The notes under the pieces are model-generated. The model ran no database searches. It had not been told where the DNA came from and saw nothing but the letters and a program-made list of their open reading frames with translations. Below, piece after piece: positions 1 through 9,219 of a stretch of 64,000 bases of DNA. The DNA is from Hyparrhenia diplandra (taxonomy: Eukaryota; Streptophyta; Magnoliopsida; Poales; Poaceae), in assembly GCA_015847255.1 (NCBI GenBank), contig JADLZK010010165.1:496001-560000 (forward strand), read 5' to 3'. A program made the translations under genes and the position numbers. How positions within the stretch are numbered: position 1 is the stretch's first letter; every line of letters begins with the position of its first letter.

Positions 1-1370
1 CTGAGTTGTAACAATTTAAAAACCAAAATTCAAATCGTTCAAACTTTGTCAAATGAAAAGTTGACCAAAATAACAAATGTAGACCTTGAAGAGTTAAACA
101 AAATTGGTATTCATGACTTTTCCATTTGAAACCATTTAGAGTGTCAAATACTAGTATGTAGGTGTCGTTTTTTTAATTCAAAATTTGACTTGGTCAAATG
201 AAACACTAAATGACCTCGGATGAAAAACTTTTTGAATACAAAGGTGTTAGAACTCATCAAGATCTACAATTGTTATATAGGTCATTTTTCCTTTTTGAGA
301 AAGTGTTAGTAAACACTAGTCACAAAATCAGAAATCTCACATAGACTTTATGAAACTATGTGAGACAAATGTCAATTTAGAGCTATATTTCCGAACACTT
401 TTCCAAATACAAAAGTGGTCAATACCAAAATTGTAGATCTTGATGAGTTGATCAAACACGGTATTCATGACTTTTCTTTTTGAGACCATCTAGGGTTTTG
501 AAAACCGGTTGAGCTATAAAATTTTTAAAAATCCAAAATTCTAATCATTCAAACTTGGTCAAATGAAAAGTTGACCAAAATAACAAATGTAGACCTTGAA
601 GAGTTAAACAAAATTGGTATTCATGACTTTTCCATTTGAAACCATTTAGAGTGTCAAATACTAGTCTGTAGGTGTCTTTTTTGAATTCAAAATTTGACTT
701 GGTCAAATAAAACACTAAATGACCTCGGATGAAAAACTTTTTAAATACAAAGGTGTTAGAACTCATCAAGATCTACAATTGTTATATAGGTCATTTTTCC
801 TTTTAAAAAAGTGTTAGTAAACACTAGTCATAAAATCAGAAATCTCACATAGACTTTATGAAACTATATGAGAGATACGTCCAAAGTAGTGAACAATGTT
901 TATCGGCACTTTGTCAAATGCAAAAATGTCCAAAATAAAAATTATAGACATTGACAAGTTAAACCAACTTGGTATTCATGACTTTTCAATTTGAAACCAT
1001 CTAGGGTTTCAAAAAGTAGAAATTCTTTGTAAATTTTAGAAATTAAAAATTTGAATTGTTCAAAATTTGTCAAATGCAAAAATTCCAATATAAAGAGTGT
1101 AGATCTTGAAGATTTAAACAAACTTGGTATTCACGACTTTTCCATTTGAAATCATCTAGGGTTTCAAATACGGGTTTTAGTTGTAAATTTTTGAAATTCA
1201 AAATTTGAATGTTCCAAGAATTGTCAAATGCAAATATGTTTAAAATATAGAGCGTAGATCTTTATAAGATAAGAAAATTTTGTATTCATGACTTCTTAAT
1301 TTGTAACCATTTATGGAGTAAAAAACATTTATCAAACAATCTTTTTACTTTTCGAATTTTAACATTAGTA
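1..1370. repeat. Subterminal repeat array of a CACTA-like transposon
   Basis: AT-rich DNA built from diverged tandem copies. The phrase GTATTCATGACTTTT recurs near 107, 461, 617, 972, 1127 and 1282. The spacings are about 155 bp, with two longer steps of about 355 bp, and a larger block recurs with an offset of 510 bp (near 71 and near 581). Copies also share TTGTCAAATG and a GTAGATCTTGA-like phrase. Dense subterminal repeats next to CCGCCCTACTAAT-type motifs (1390-1440) fit the 5' subterminal zone of a grass CACTA element. The element's true end lies outside the window. I found no coding potential here. Confidence 0.6.
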
Positions 1371-1452
1371 GGGGCTTTGAATCAGGAACCGCCCTACTAA
1401 TATGCACCGTAGGGGTATTTGAATCTAAAACCGCCCTTACTAATGGTCCCAG

Positions 1453-1463
1453 TATATATATAC
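1453..1463 (+). promoter_or_regulatory. Putative TATA box of the CACTA internal gene
   Basis: A TATATATATAC run sits just after the paired motifs ending in CCGCCC(T)TACTAAT and just before a GC-rich transcribed-looking leader. Its position between the subterminal repeats and the gene fits the element promoter. The call is by position and sequence only. Confidence 0.35.
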
Positions 1464-1469
1464 GAGGCC

Positions 1470-2126
1470 ACTTCGTGTGATGAAAATCGGCTAAGTCTTG
1501 GGCACTCTTCTCTTACGGACACCGGCAGTCGCCGATTTTTCCACCGCCGCCGCCGTCAACGCCGCCGCCATTTCCCCACCATCGTGCCCCCCACTTCCGC
1601 CCCGACTCCCCCTCCTCTCGACGCCGCCCCGTCCTCCGGGCGGCTAGGGTTAGGGTTCGGCGGCTATGCGCCGCCGGCTCAAAACCCCAGTGGCTGCCGG
1701 CTCTGCCGCCGCCGCTTGACCGCAACCTCCGAGATCTCCGCCCATTTGCCCGACCACGACCTCCGGGATCTCCACCGCCACCCGACCACGACCTCCGGGA
1801 TCTCCGCCGCCCCCCTCTTGTTTTGCGCGCCCGCCGCTGGTGCCCGTGTGCGCCTCGCCAACCTCATGGTGCCCGCCCGACCTCGTGGTGCCCATGCGCC
1901 CGGCCGACCTCGTGGTGCCCGTGTGCGCCCGCCAACCTCGTGGTGCCCGTGCGCCCCTGGTGCTACTCTCGCCGGCGGCCCCGGTGCCCCTCCACCGGCT
2001 CCTCCCTCGACGGCCCCCTGGTGCCACTCCCGCCACCGGGCGCCCTCCCTGCGGGTACACGGCGACCCCTTCCCCATTGCTCGTTCTGCGGGTACATGGC
2101 GACCCCTTCCCTATTCATTTGTTTTG
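1470..2126 (+). other. GC-rich leader, probable non-coding first exon of the CACTA gene
   Basis: A sharply GC-rich block with CCGCCGCCG runs, a GGGTTAGGGTT motif and short direct repeats of the CTCGTGGTGCCCGTG type (about 1850-1960). Open frames on both strands are low-complexity Pro/Arg/Ala and look like composition artefacts. The block ends at TTTTG|GTAAGTG (donor at 2127). A near-identical donor phrase occurs again at 2189, which suggests a small local duplication. I read it as a 5' leader exon spliced to the acceptor at 4060. Confidence 0.35.
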
Positions 2127-4060
2127 GTAAGTGTGATATAGCAATCCTATTCTTCAATTACAAACCCATGCGAACTATCCTTGTTTTGGTAAGTGTGATA
2201 GAGAAATTTCAGCAAAAACCTACTGTATGTTTATATGTGACAAAGAGCAACCAGGCATGATCCAATCCTTTCCCTTAATTAATGGGGCTTTCCTCATTAG
2301 TCAAGCAGGCAACACCGTTTGTGTGTCTAGTTTAAGTTACAACCCAATCTTATGTTTTGTTCACTGCAGACAAACACAACAGTTGGCTTAGCTACTGCCT
2401 TGTTGACAAACATGTCCTATGTTTGATGGAAAATCAGTGTTTGTAGTAACCTTGTTCTACATTAGGCACCAGAGTCCTATCCAATGCTTGGAATTGGAAT
2501 TTGAACTGAACCTAGACTACGCTCTATTTTCTGCTTGGGCAAAACACAAATTTTGTCCACTGTCCAGAACCTTGGGATGCTTTGAATTTATTTGGGGGTT
2601 GAATTTTAGCATTACTAAATATAGAAATGCAGTCTATTTGTCCCTTATTGTACTCACTGTTTCTATATGCTCACTTAAATGCTCACTTATTGTACTCACT
2701 GTTTTTATATGCTCACTTAAACTGCTCATTGTTTTTCTATAAATGTTCACTGTTTTTCTATATGCTCACTTAAATTGTCCTACTACTCACTTAAACTGCT
2801 CACTGTTTTTTTATATGCTCACTTAAACTGTCCTATACTGTCCTACTACTCACTTAAACTCTGTTTTTATATGCTCACTGATTTTATATGCTCACTGTTT
2901 TTATGTATGCTCACTGATTTTATATGCTCACTGTTTTTCTATATTCTCATTGTTTTTATATATGCTCACTGTTTTTCTATATGCTCACTATTTTTATTTG
3001 CCCTCCTCTCCTCCTCCTCTTACTCCTACTCTATCTTTGGCAGTACCTGCCATTTTCTCCTCTCATCTCCTCTATTTTGCCAATGATGAAATTGTCATAT
3101 TATAGAAATTATGTGGACATAGCCTGATGATCATGAACTTGTGAGGAACTTTGCATCATTATTAGTCGCCCATACTGTCTTTTTCTATATGCTCACTGTT
3201 TTTCTATATGCTCACTGTCTTTATGATGTCTTTATGCTCCAAGTTCATGATCAAATGATGAATGACATGTTTCTGAGGCCTCTACCTGTACTTTTATTAT
3301 GGGTACTAGTTTTGTGATATATGGCTGTTTTTTACCAACTCTCCTCTCTATGTTTGTGAAGCAGCCGCTATTTTGTTTATGCCGATGATGAAATTGTCTA
3401 TTACCAGAATTAATTGAAATGAGCTGATGATCAAGATCTTGTGAGGAACTTGGCATCAATACCAGCCGCTTCTACTATCTTTTTCTATATATGCTCACTG
3501 TATGTCTATATGCTCACTGTATTTATGATGCCTTTATGCTCTAAATTCTTGATCAAATGATGATTGACATGTTTTTGAGGCCTCTATGACTACTCCTACT
3601 ATCACTAGTGAGCATATGTAAAAACAGTGAGCATATATATATTTTTCCTCCCCAACTTTCCTCTCCTCCCCTCCCTCTTTGGCCCATGATGAAATTGTCC
3701 AACTCTAGAAATTATCTACAATATGATGAATTGATGATCAAGGACTTGTGAGGAACGGCCATCATTGCTAGCCGCCCTATATTATCTTCATTACCTTCTT
3801 TATTCTGATGCCTTGATGCTCCAAGTTCATGATCAAATGATTATTTATATGTTTCTGAGGCCTCTACTACTTCTACTACTCGTTTCTTTGCTCGATGATA
3901 CAAAAGGGTGTACTGAGACAAGCTGACAGTCAACCCGCTAATTTGAGAGAAACCCACTACTTGTTTTTCGATCTATTGCTATTTTGTTAGTCTAATTTAT
4001 GCCTTCATGATACAAGTACCCTTTTGGCTTATCTAACGCCAAATTTGTTTCTCATATTAG
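2127..4060 (+). other. Probable leader intron of the CACTA gene
   Basis: It runs from a GTAAGTG donor at 2127 (alternative 2189) to the acceptor CTCATATTAG ending at 4060, 13 bp before the ATG at 4074. It is AT-rich and holds repeated TATGCTCACTGTTTTT units. A CTCCAAGTTCATGATCAAATGATG phrase recurs near 3237, 3540 and 3820, as if a block of about 300 bp had been duplicated twice. No protein is recognisable in it. Confidence 0.35.
2640..3000 (+). repeat. Tandem array of a ~20-24 bp TATGCTCACTGTTTTT unit
   Basis: The unit CTCACTGTTTTTATATG, with T-run and spacer variants, is repeated many times in this stretch. Shorter runs of the same unit lie at about 3180-3232, 3479-3530 and 3600-3645. It also recurs in a late intron of the same element at about 8898-8950. 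Confidence 0.75.
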
Positions 4061-4073
4061 ATTAAATCATAAA

Positions 4074-6479
4074 ATGTCCCCGACAAGAGACAGTGCAACC
4101 CGAGGCCCTGAGCACGGGAAAACCTTTGAAGAGGGAGGACCACCAGGCATGAGTCAAGAGGAGTTCAACAATGAGTTAGACAAGGATATAGAAGAGATGC
4201 TTACTCAGGATCCGTTCGAGGAGGAAGGAGAAAAGGGAAGAGAAGGAGGAGAGATGACGACGACGACGACTCTGATGACTCTGATGAATCTGATGACGAT
4301 GATGATGATGACGGGGGATATGTAAGTCTCGAGGATCCTTTTCCACATGAACCCAGGCATAGACCAACTCAGGACGACCTAGACAAGGATTTTGACCCAA
4401 TTGACGAGGTAGAGACAAAGCCTTAGTAAATAATTTTTGCTAATGCTTTGATCATGTTACAACCATTAACACTTTGGCCTCCCGTATATATAGGTCCCTG
4501 CTGAATCTCCTCCAAAAAGACGACGTCGACGTCCGCGACGTTTCAACGGTGAAGACAGAGCAGAGGAACGAAGAGTAGAGGCAGTCGCCACAGAGTTGAA
4601 CAATGCTGCCTCTGCTCCACAAACCCAGGCCACGGCCACGACCTCGGAGCCAAAGAAGAAACGGGGGATAAGAAAACCAAACCAATATTCTGAAATGGAC
4701 ATAGTCTATGTGATAATAAAGGTCAGGCCAGGAGGGGACATCCGTTAGCCGAAGCATATGAGAGCCAAATTCCATAATGTAATCGGCGCCCTAGTAAGAG
4801 ATGAGTTGAACCCAGCTGTCCCATCATGGAAACAAATACCGGAGGAGACAAAGAGGGGCCTATGGGAGAAGAAGCTGTCAGTCAATTTCTGGTTTTCAGC
4901 CGGTACCGAGGACATTGTGGAACGTCAAGCCTTTAGGACAATGGGGGAGTCATTCCGACGTTGGAGGTGTGAGCTCAACAGGAACTATATCCAAATAGGC
5001 AAAACTCCGTTTGACAAGTTTGGAAATATAACACCGAGTCAATGGGCGGACCTTGTGGCTCAAAAGACTTCGGCAGATGCATTGGCCCTCGGTGCCCGTA
5101 ATAGCGAGCTAGCGAAGAGGAACATACACCCCACTCATTTAGGTCCCGGTGGCTACTTTGCCCATGAAGAGGATTTCCGGAAGAGGGACGAACAGGCAGC
5201 CACATCCAAGATAAAGGTCCAGAATTTGGGGGTACGCTCAAGAAATTGGATACATGCGAGGAGTACAGAATTCAGCCTTAAGTTTGATAAACTGGCTCAA
5301 GAGGTCCAGAATTTGGGGGTACGCTCAAGAGGGACGAACAGGCAGCCACATGCAGCCTTAAGTTTGATAAACTGGCTACCCAAGAGGTAGTATCGAAGAT
5401 ATTCCAATACGGTGAAGAAAAGGAGAAGGGCTCATTCGTACCTTCCAGAGAGAGGGACGAGCTTAGCCTTGCCTTAGGAAGCACCGAGCACACAGGCCGC
5501 ACCAGGGGTTTAGGGAAAAGAATGACCTGGAAAGTTGGGTTCGAAGAGGACAGGCACATGTACAAGAAACATGGTAGAGACTGAGCGTCCGATCTTGAAA
5601 ACTATGAAGGCTATGGTAGCGAAGGTGCTCGAGGAGAAAGGGCTGTCCATGGAGCCCCCGAGACAACTTGCAGTAATCGGGAGCCCTCCGGAAGTTCCTA
5701 GCAGTCAAGGTTCCACTGCAGGCACAACCCCCGCCGATCGCATACGGGAACCAACTAGTTGCACCTTGGTGGTTCTCGTTGGAAGGCAAAGCAAAGTGAA
5801 AGAGGTCGCAACGGGTGTGGCATATCCCCCTGGGGCCTTGTGGCACAATAACAAGATCCCGCTAGACTACACTAGGGTCGAGGTGCATACCGTGCAGCCC
5901 CATTACATGGATTGGACATTTGAACACCCAACTCCCGAGGGACTGAACGAACTCGGGCAAGTGATTGGGCAGTTCATCTTGTGGCACAAACAGGACATTG
6001 TATTGACCGGTTGTTCGCCTCCCCCAGCTAGTTATTCGCCACTTCCACGACTGGAGGGAGTTATTGAGGAGGGGGAGATCATGTCACCAACTTGTGATGA
6101 TGAAATGCCTGAGATGCCACACTCCCCTGCTCGTGACCAACAAATGCCTTAGATGCCCCACTCTTCTCCGCCTTCCAAGGAGCACGAGGCTGAGGTGGCA
6201 AAGCCTTCTGTGCCTCGAATAGAGCAAGTGCAGGCTGAGGTGGCACAACCTACTAAGCCTTGTACAGAGCAAGTGCCTCCGAAAGAAACTCCTCATGAAG
6301 AGCAAGTGCCTCCGGGAGAACCGCCTCTTAAAGAGCAAATGCGTTTAGAACAAGTTATTGCACAAGAGGATGTATGGGAGGAGTCAGAGCTTAGAAAAAA
6401 GATTCCAATCAAAATAAGGGACATCTATACGCCGATATTGGACGTCACGTCGGCGTCCAAGTGGTTCGCCCATGACTAG
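4074..6479 (+). pseudogene. CACTA-encoded TNP1-like / Ptta-En-Spm family protein, decayed
   Basis: The start ATG follows the acceptor at 4060. An acidic first exon ends at 4408. An 85-bp intron (4409-4493, GT...ATATAG) then gives a smooth join reading I-D-E-V-P-A-E. From 4758 the protein shows the W-x-x-I-P-E-E-T-K-R-x-L-W, M-G-E-S-F-R-R-W-R and I-T-P-S-Q-W-A-D-L-V pattern I associate with the plant Ptta/En/Spm transposase family (Pfam Transposase_24, from memory). A C-terminal block of about 200 residues (5760-6000) follows, then a run of E-Q-V-P-P repeats. Damage includes a frame slip near 4250, a stop near 4746, a tandem duplication of about 90 bp (5215-5372) with a frameshift, and in-frame TAG stops at 6150 and 6477. 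I infer it is the accessory DNA-binding protein of the element. No TNP2-type transposase is visible in the window. Confidence 0.6.
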
Positions 6480-6599
6480 TTCAAGCCTGAGAACCAAGTT
6501 AAAGAAGTACCACGAGGGGCTTCTGACCATACAGTCACCAGTAATCACCGACCGGCACAGAAGCATCCAGATGTTGAAAAAATCAAACGGACAAAAAAA

Positions 6600-9155
6600 T
6601 GCCCAAAAAAAATATGAAAGAGGCAAGCCCTTCCTACCAAACCACATCATCCAAAAGATGCCATGTGGAATGAAAAAGTTCCATGATAGGCACTTGCACG
6701 CCGAGGCGGCCGATTTAAACTCGATATCGTGTGTCTACCCCAATGGCACATTCGGAGCAGCCGGTGCACATTTATCCTTCGACTTCAATGACATGCATAC
6801 AATGTATCACCTCGGTGAAATGGACATAAATCTAATTCACATCTGGTGCCTGTAAGTCCTTTGCCCTCTTGATATGGTATGATTGTAATATTTTGATATT
6901 GTTGTAACTAACCTAAGCCGTGACTTGTAGGATGCAAGTGCACCTTCCAAAACAACTTTTAGGTGTGTCACATGGGTACGTGGATCCTCGACAAATAGCA
7001 CAATCATGTTTTACATATCCCAATCGATGGGACCTGAATGGCAAAGAGTTAGAAGCTGGAAAGACCAAGGAGGAGAAAGAGGAAATCCGGGCGAAGGCAA
7101 TCAAGGATGCGTCCATTAAGGTTGCGGCATTCATAGCCACGTCTCTCAAAAATCTCCAGCATAACAATAATATATGGCTACCATACCACTTTAAGTAAGT
7201 TCAACTTGTACATAAAGCTTTTCGAATACATATTATATGCAATCGAGCTTATCGATTTCCTATGATTGAATTCATGCAGTAACCATTGGATTGCTATGGG
7301 TGTGTTTGGTTACGGCTCCGCCCCAACCGGGCAATTTGGGGCCAAATTTGGCGTTTTGGTTGCCCTTTGGTCGGGCCGCTAGCCGATCCCCGCCAGGGCC
7401 ACCGACCCACGAAGTTAGCTGAGGCCCCCGAAAAATGGACCCCTCGGCCGTTTTCCCGGAGCTGGCTAGGCCAACCACCGTGGTGGCATCATCTCCTCAC
7501 CTCCCCGCTCTCTTCACCTTCCGCCGCGCCCGCCGCCTCGACGCGGACCAGGCCGGCGCCGCCGCAGCTCCTCCATCGGCCGGGGCGGCGACTTCTGCCG
7601 GATCTCGACGAGGCGCGGCGACGCGAGCCCGGCCTCTCCTCGCCGGATTTGACGAGACCTACTCGACTATGTCACCGGCACGACAAAGATTGGGCATGGA
7701 GCTCGTGCTCGCGCCGCGACGTACATGGTGTCTGCCGGGTCGGCCGGTGCTTGAGCTCCGACCCTCAAGGCCATGGAGGGCGCGGTGACGGACGGCATCG
7801 ACGTGCTCTCCCTCTCCTCGGCATCGACGCGGCGGCATCGCGGTGGGCGCCGCCGCGCCATGGAGAAGGGGATCTTCGTGTCCCGCACGCCGTCCTCAGG
7901 GTGCGTTACCGCGCCTCCATCATGCTCGCCGGCGCCGCGCATGGAGGTTGCTCGTGCCCATGTCCAAGGAGGAGAGCGCGAAGCCGCGAACCATGCCACG
8001 GCCGGCTGATGCCGCGGCCTGCGGGGAGTGGTCGGTGCTCTCTCCAATGGAGGTTGCTGTGCACGCGGCCCTGCCACCTGCTCGTGTCCAATGGAGGTTG
8101 CTGTGCAAGCGGCCTGCGGGGAGTGGTCGGTGCTCTCTCCAATTCAGGCCGCCGTGGAGATCGTGCGGGCTTGCCGGCCGCAGAAGCCGGGTGCCCGTGC
8201 TCGCCATGGATATCCCGTGTCTAGGTGCACAGAGCAGGTGTTCGATAAAATTCCTCAAAGGTGGTAAACTTACCTGCATGAAGAACAGGTGAATGTACTC
8301 AAACCAAAACACCAACCAAACACACTACTGAGCTATCCAGGCTAGTATAAGAAATGAACCAAACAAGTGCATGTTGGCTTGCTGGAGGCAGGCTATCTCT
8401 AGCCTGGCTAAGTTTTGCTAGCCAGGCTAATCCGAGAAATGAACCAAACACACCCTATATGTGTTGATGTCGGGCATGGCATGGCGTGGGTTTTGGATTC
8501 ACTAGACACAGAGCCGGCCACATACAAAGACTTCATATCGATTCTCAAGATGTATACATATCGACAATCCTCTTATATGTTTGTATATAACCTCCTAACC
8601 TTCACCTTCGGATACTTACAAGTTGAATTTTTGAAATCGGTTCGAACAGGGCATACCACTTTTATGTTAACAAACACAAGGGGAGACATCATCCAGAAAG
8701 GAAGGGTGAGCTGATGGTCAAAACAAATTGTTGCGTAAGTATGACCTATTTCATTACTACATGATCTCGAATGCATTACCTAACAATTTTATATATACAA
8801 AGGCGCTAAGCGTAAAACCCGGAAGTCTACACTGTGGATATTATGTATGCACTGCAATGAGTAACACCCTTTCCTACAAGGGACACCGAAACTTGGTATA
8901 TATGCTCACTACCTTTCTATATATATGCTCACTATTTTCTATATGCTTATTGTGTAGTGGAGAGAAGAGATAGGGAGAAGACGTGACCCTTACAAAGATG
9001 ACAACCTCTTCGAACTCGTCGGTGACCTTTGTGACTTCATATTAGATCAGCTTATACATCACAAAGGCAACTACAAAGATCCTGAGTGCGATTTAATGAG
9101 GAATCCAAAGTATCAACATCTTCGTGAGTGGGAAAGGCTAGGTTTAGGACATTAA
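6600..9155 (+). CDS. Ulp1-like (C48) cysteine protease gene of the CACTA element, interrupted by a MITE-like insertion
   Basis: Several exons can be read. One ends at 6851 (reading W-C-L), with an intron 6852-6930. The next exon is 6931-7194, followed by an intron 7195-7279. The exon restarting at 7280 reads F-N-N-H-W-I-A and is split by an insertion at 7298-8455. It resumes at 8459 with C-V-D-V-G-H-G-M-A-W-V-L-D-S. Another exon, 8681-8734, reads L-M-V-K-T-N-C-C. An exon at 8803-8895 carries P-G-S-L-H-C-G-Y-Y-V-C, and the last exon ends with TAA at 9155. H (NHW), D (VLDS) and C (HCGYYVC) fit the Ulp1/SENP catalytic triad. Proteins of this family cleave SUMO-like conjugates, but the role in transposons is unsettled. 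The exon ending near 8550 has no clear donor, so the model there is uncertain. Without the insertion the frame is continuous. Confidence 0.65.
7298..8455. mobile_element. Tourist/PIF-Harbinger-like non-autonomous element with GC-rich interior
   Basis: The 14-bp terminal inverted repeats GGGTGTGTTTGGTT...AACCAAACACACCC are perfect, and the 3-bp duplication TAT flanks them (7295-7297 and 8456-8458). Removing the element and one TAT restores the protease exon exactly (G-C-T-A-T joined to A-T-G-T). The ends are AT-rich and Tourist-like, but the middle (about 7380-8220) is strongly GC-rich, as if it carried captured host sequence. Inside, a GCGGCCTGCGGGGAGTGG phrase (about 8018 and 8110) and a CCAATGGAGGTTGCTGTGCA phrase (about 8045 and 8090) are each duplicated. 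Open frames of 149-312 codons overlap in several frames, and none shows a domain I recognise. No transposase was found. Harbinger-type duplications are usually TWA-like, so TAT is slightly atypical. Confidence 0.75.
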
Positions 9156-9219
9156 TTGAACTTGTGACGTGAATTATGTGAATTATATGTTCAAGTATGT
9201 GAATATATGTATATATATG

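Noticed and set aside
1419..2141. 240-codon open frame after the CACTA subterminal repeats
   Set aside because: It is Pro/Arg-rich from composition, with equally long frames on the other strand. It crosses the likely TATA box and leader.
7286..8224. 312-codon frame through the Tourist-like element
   Set aside because: It starts in the flanking exon and crosses the terminal repeat. Several overlapping GC-driven frames exist, and none shows a domain.
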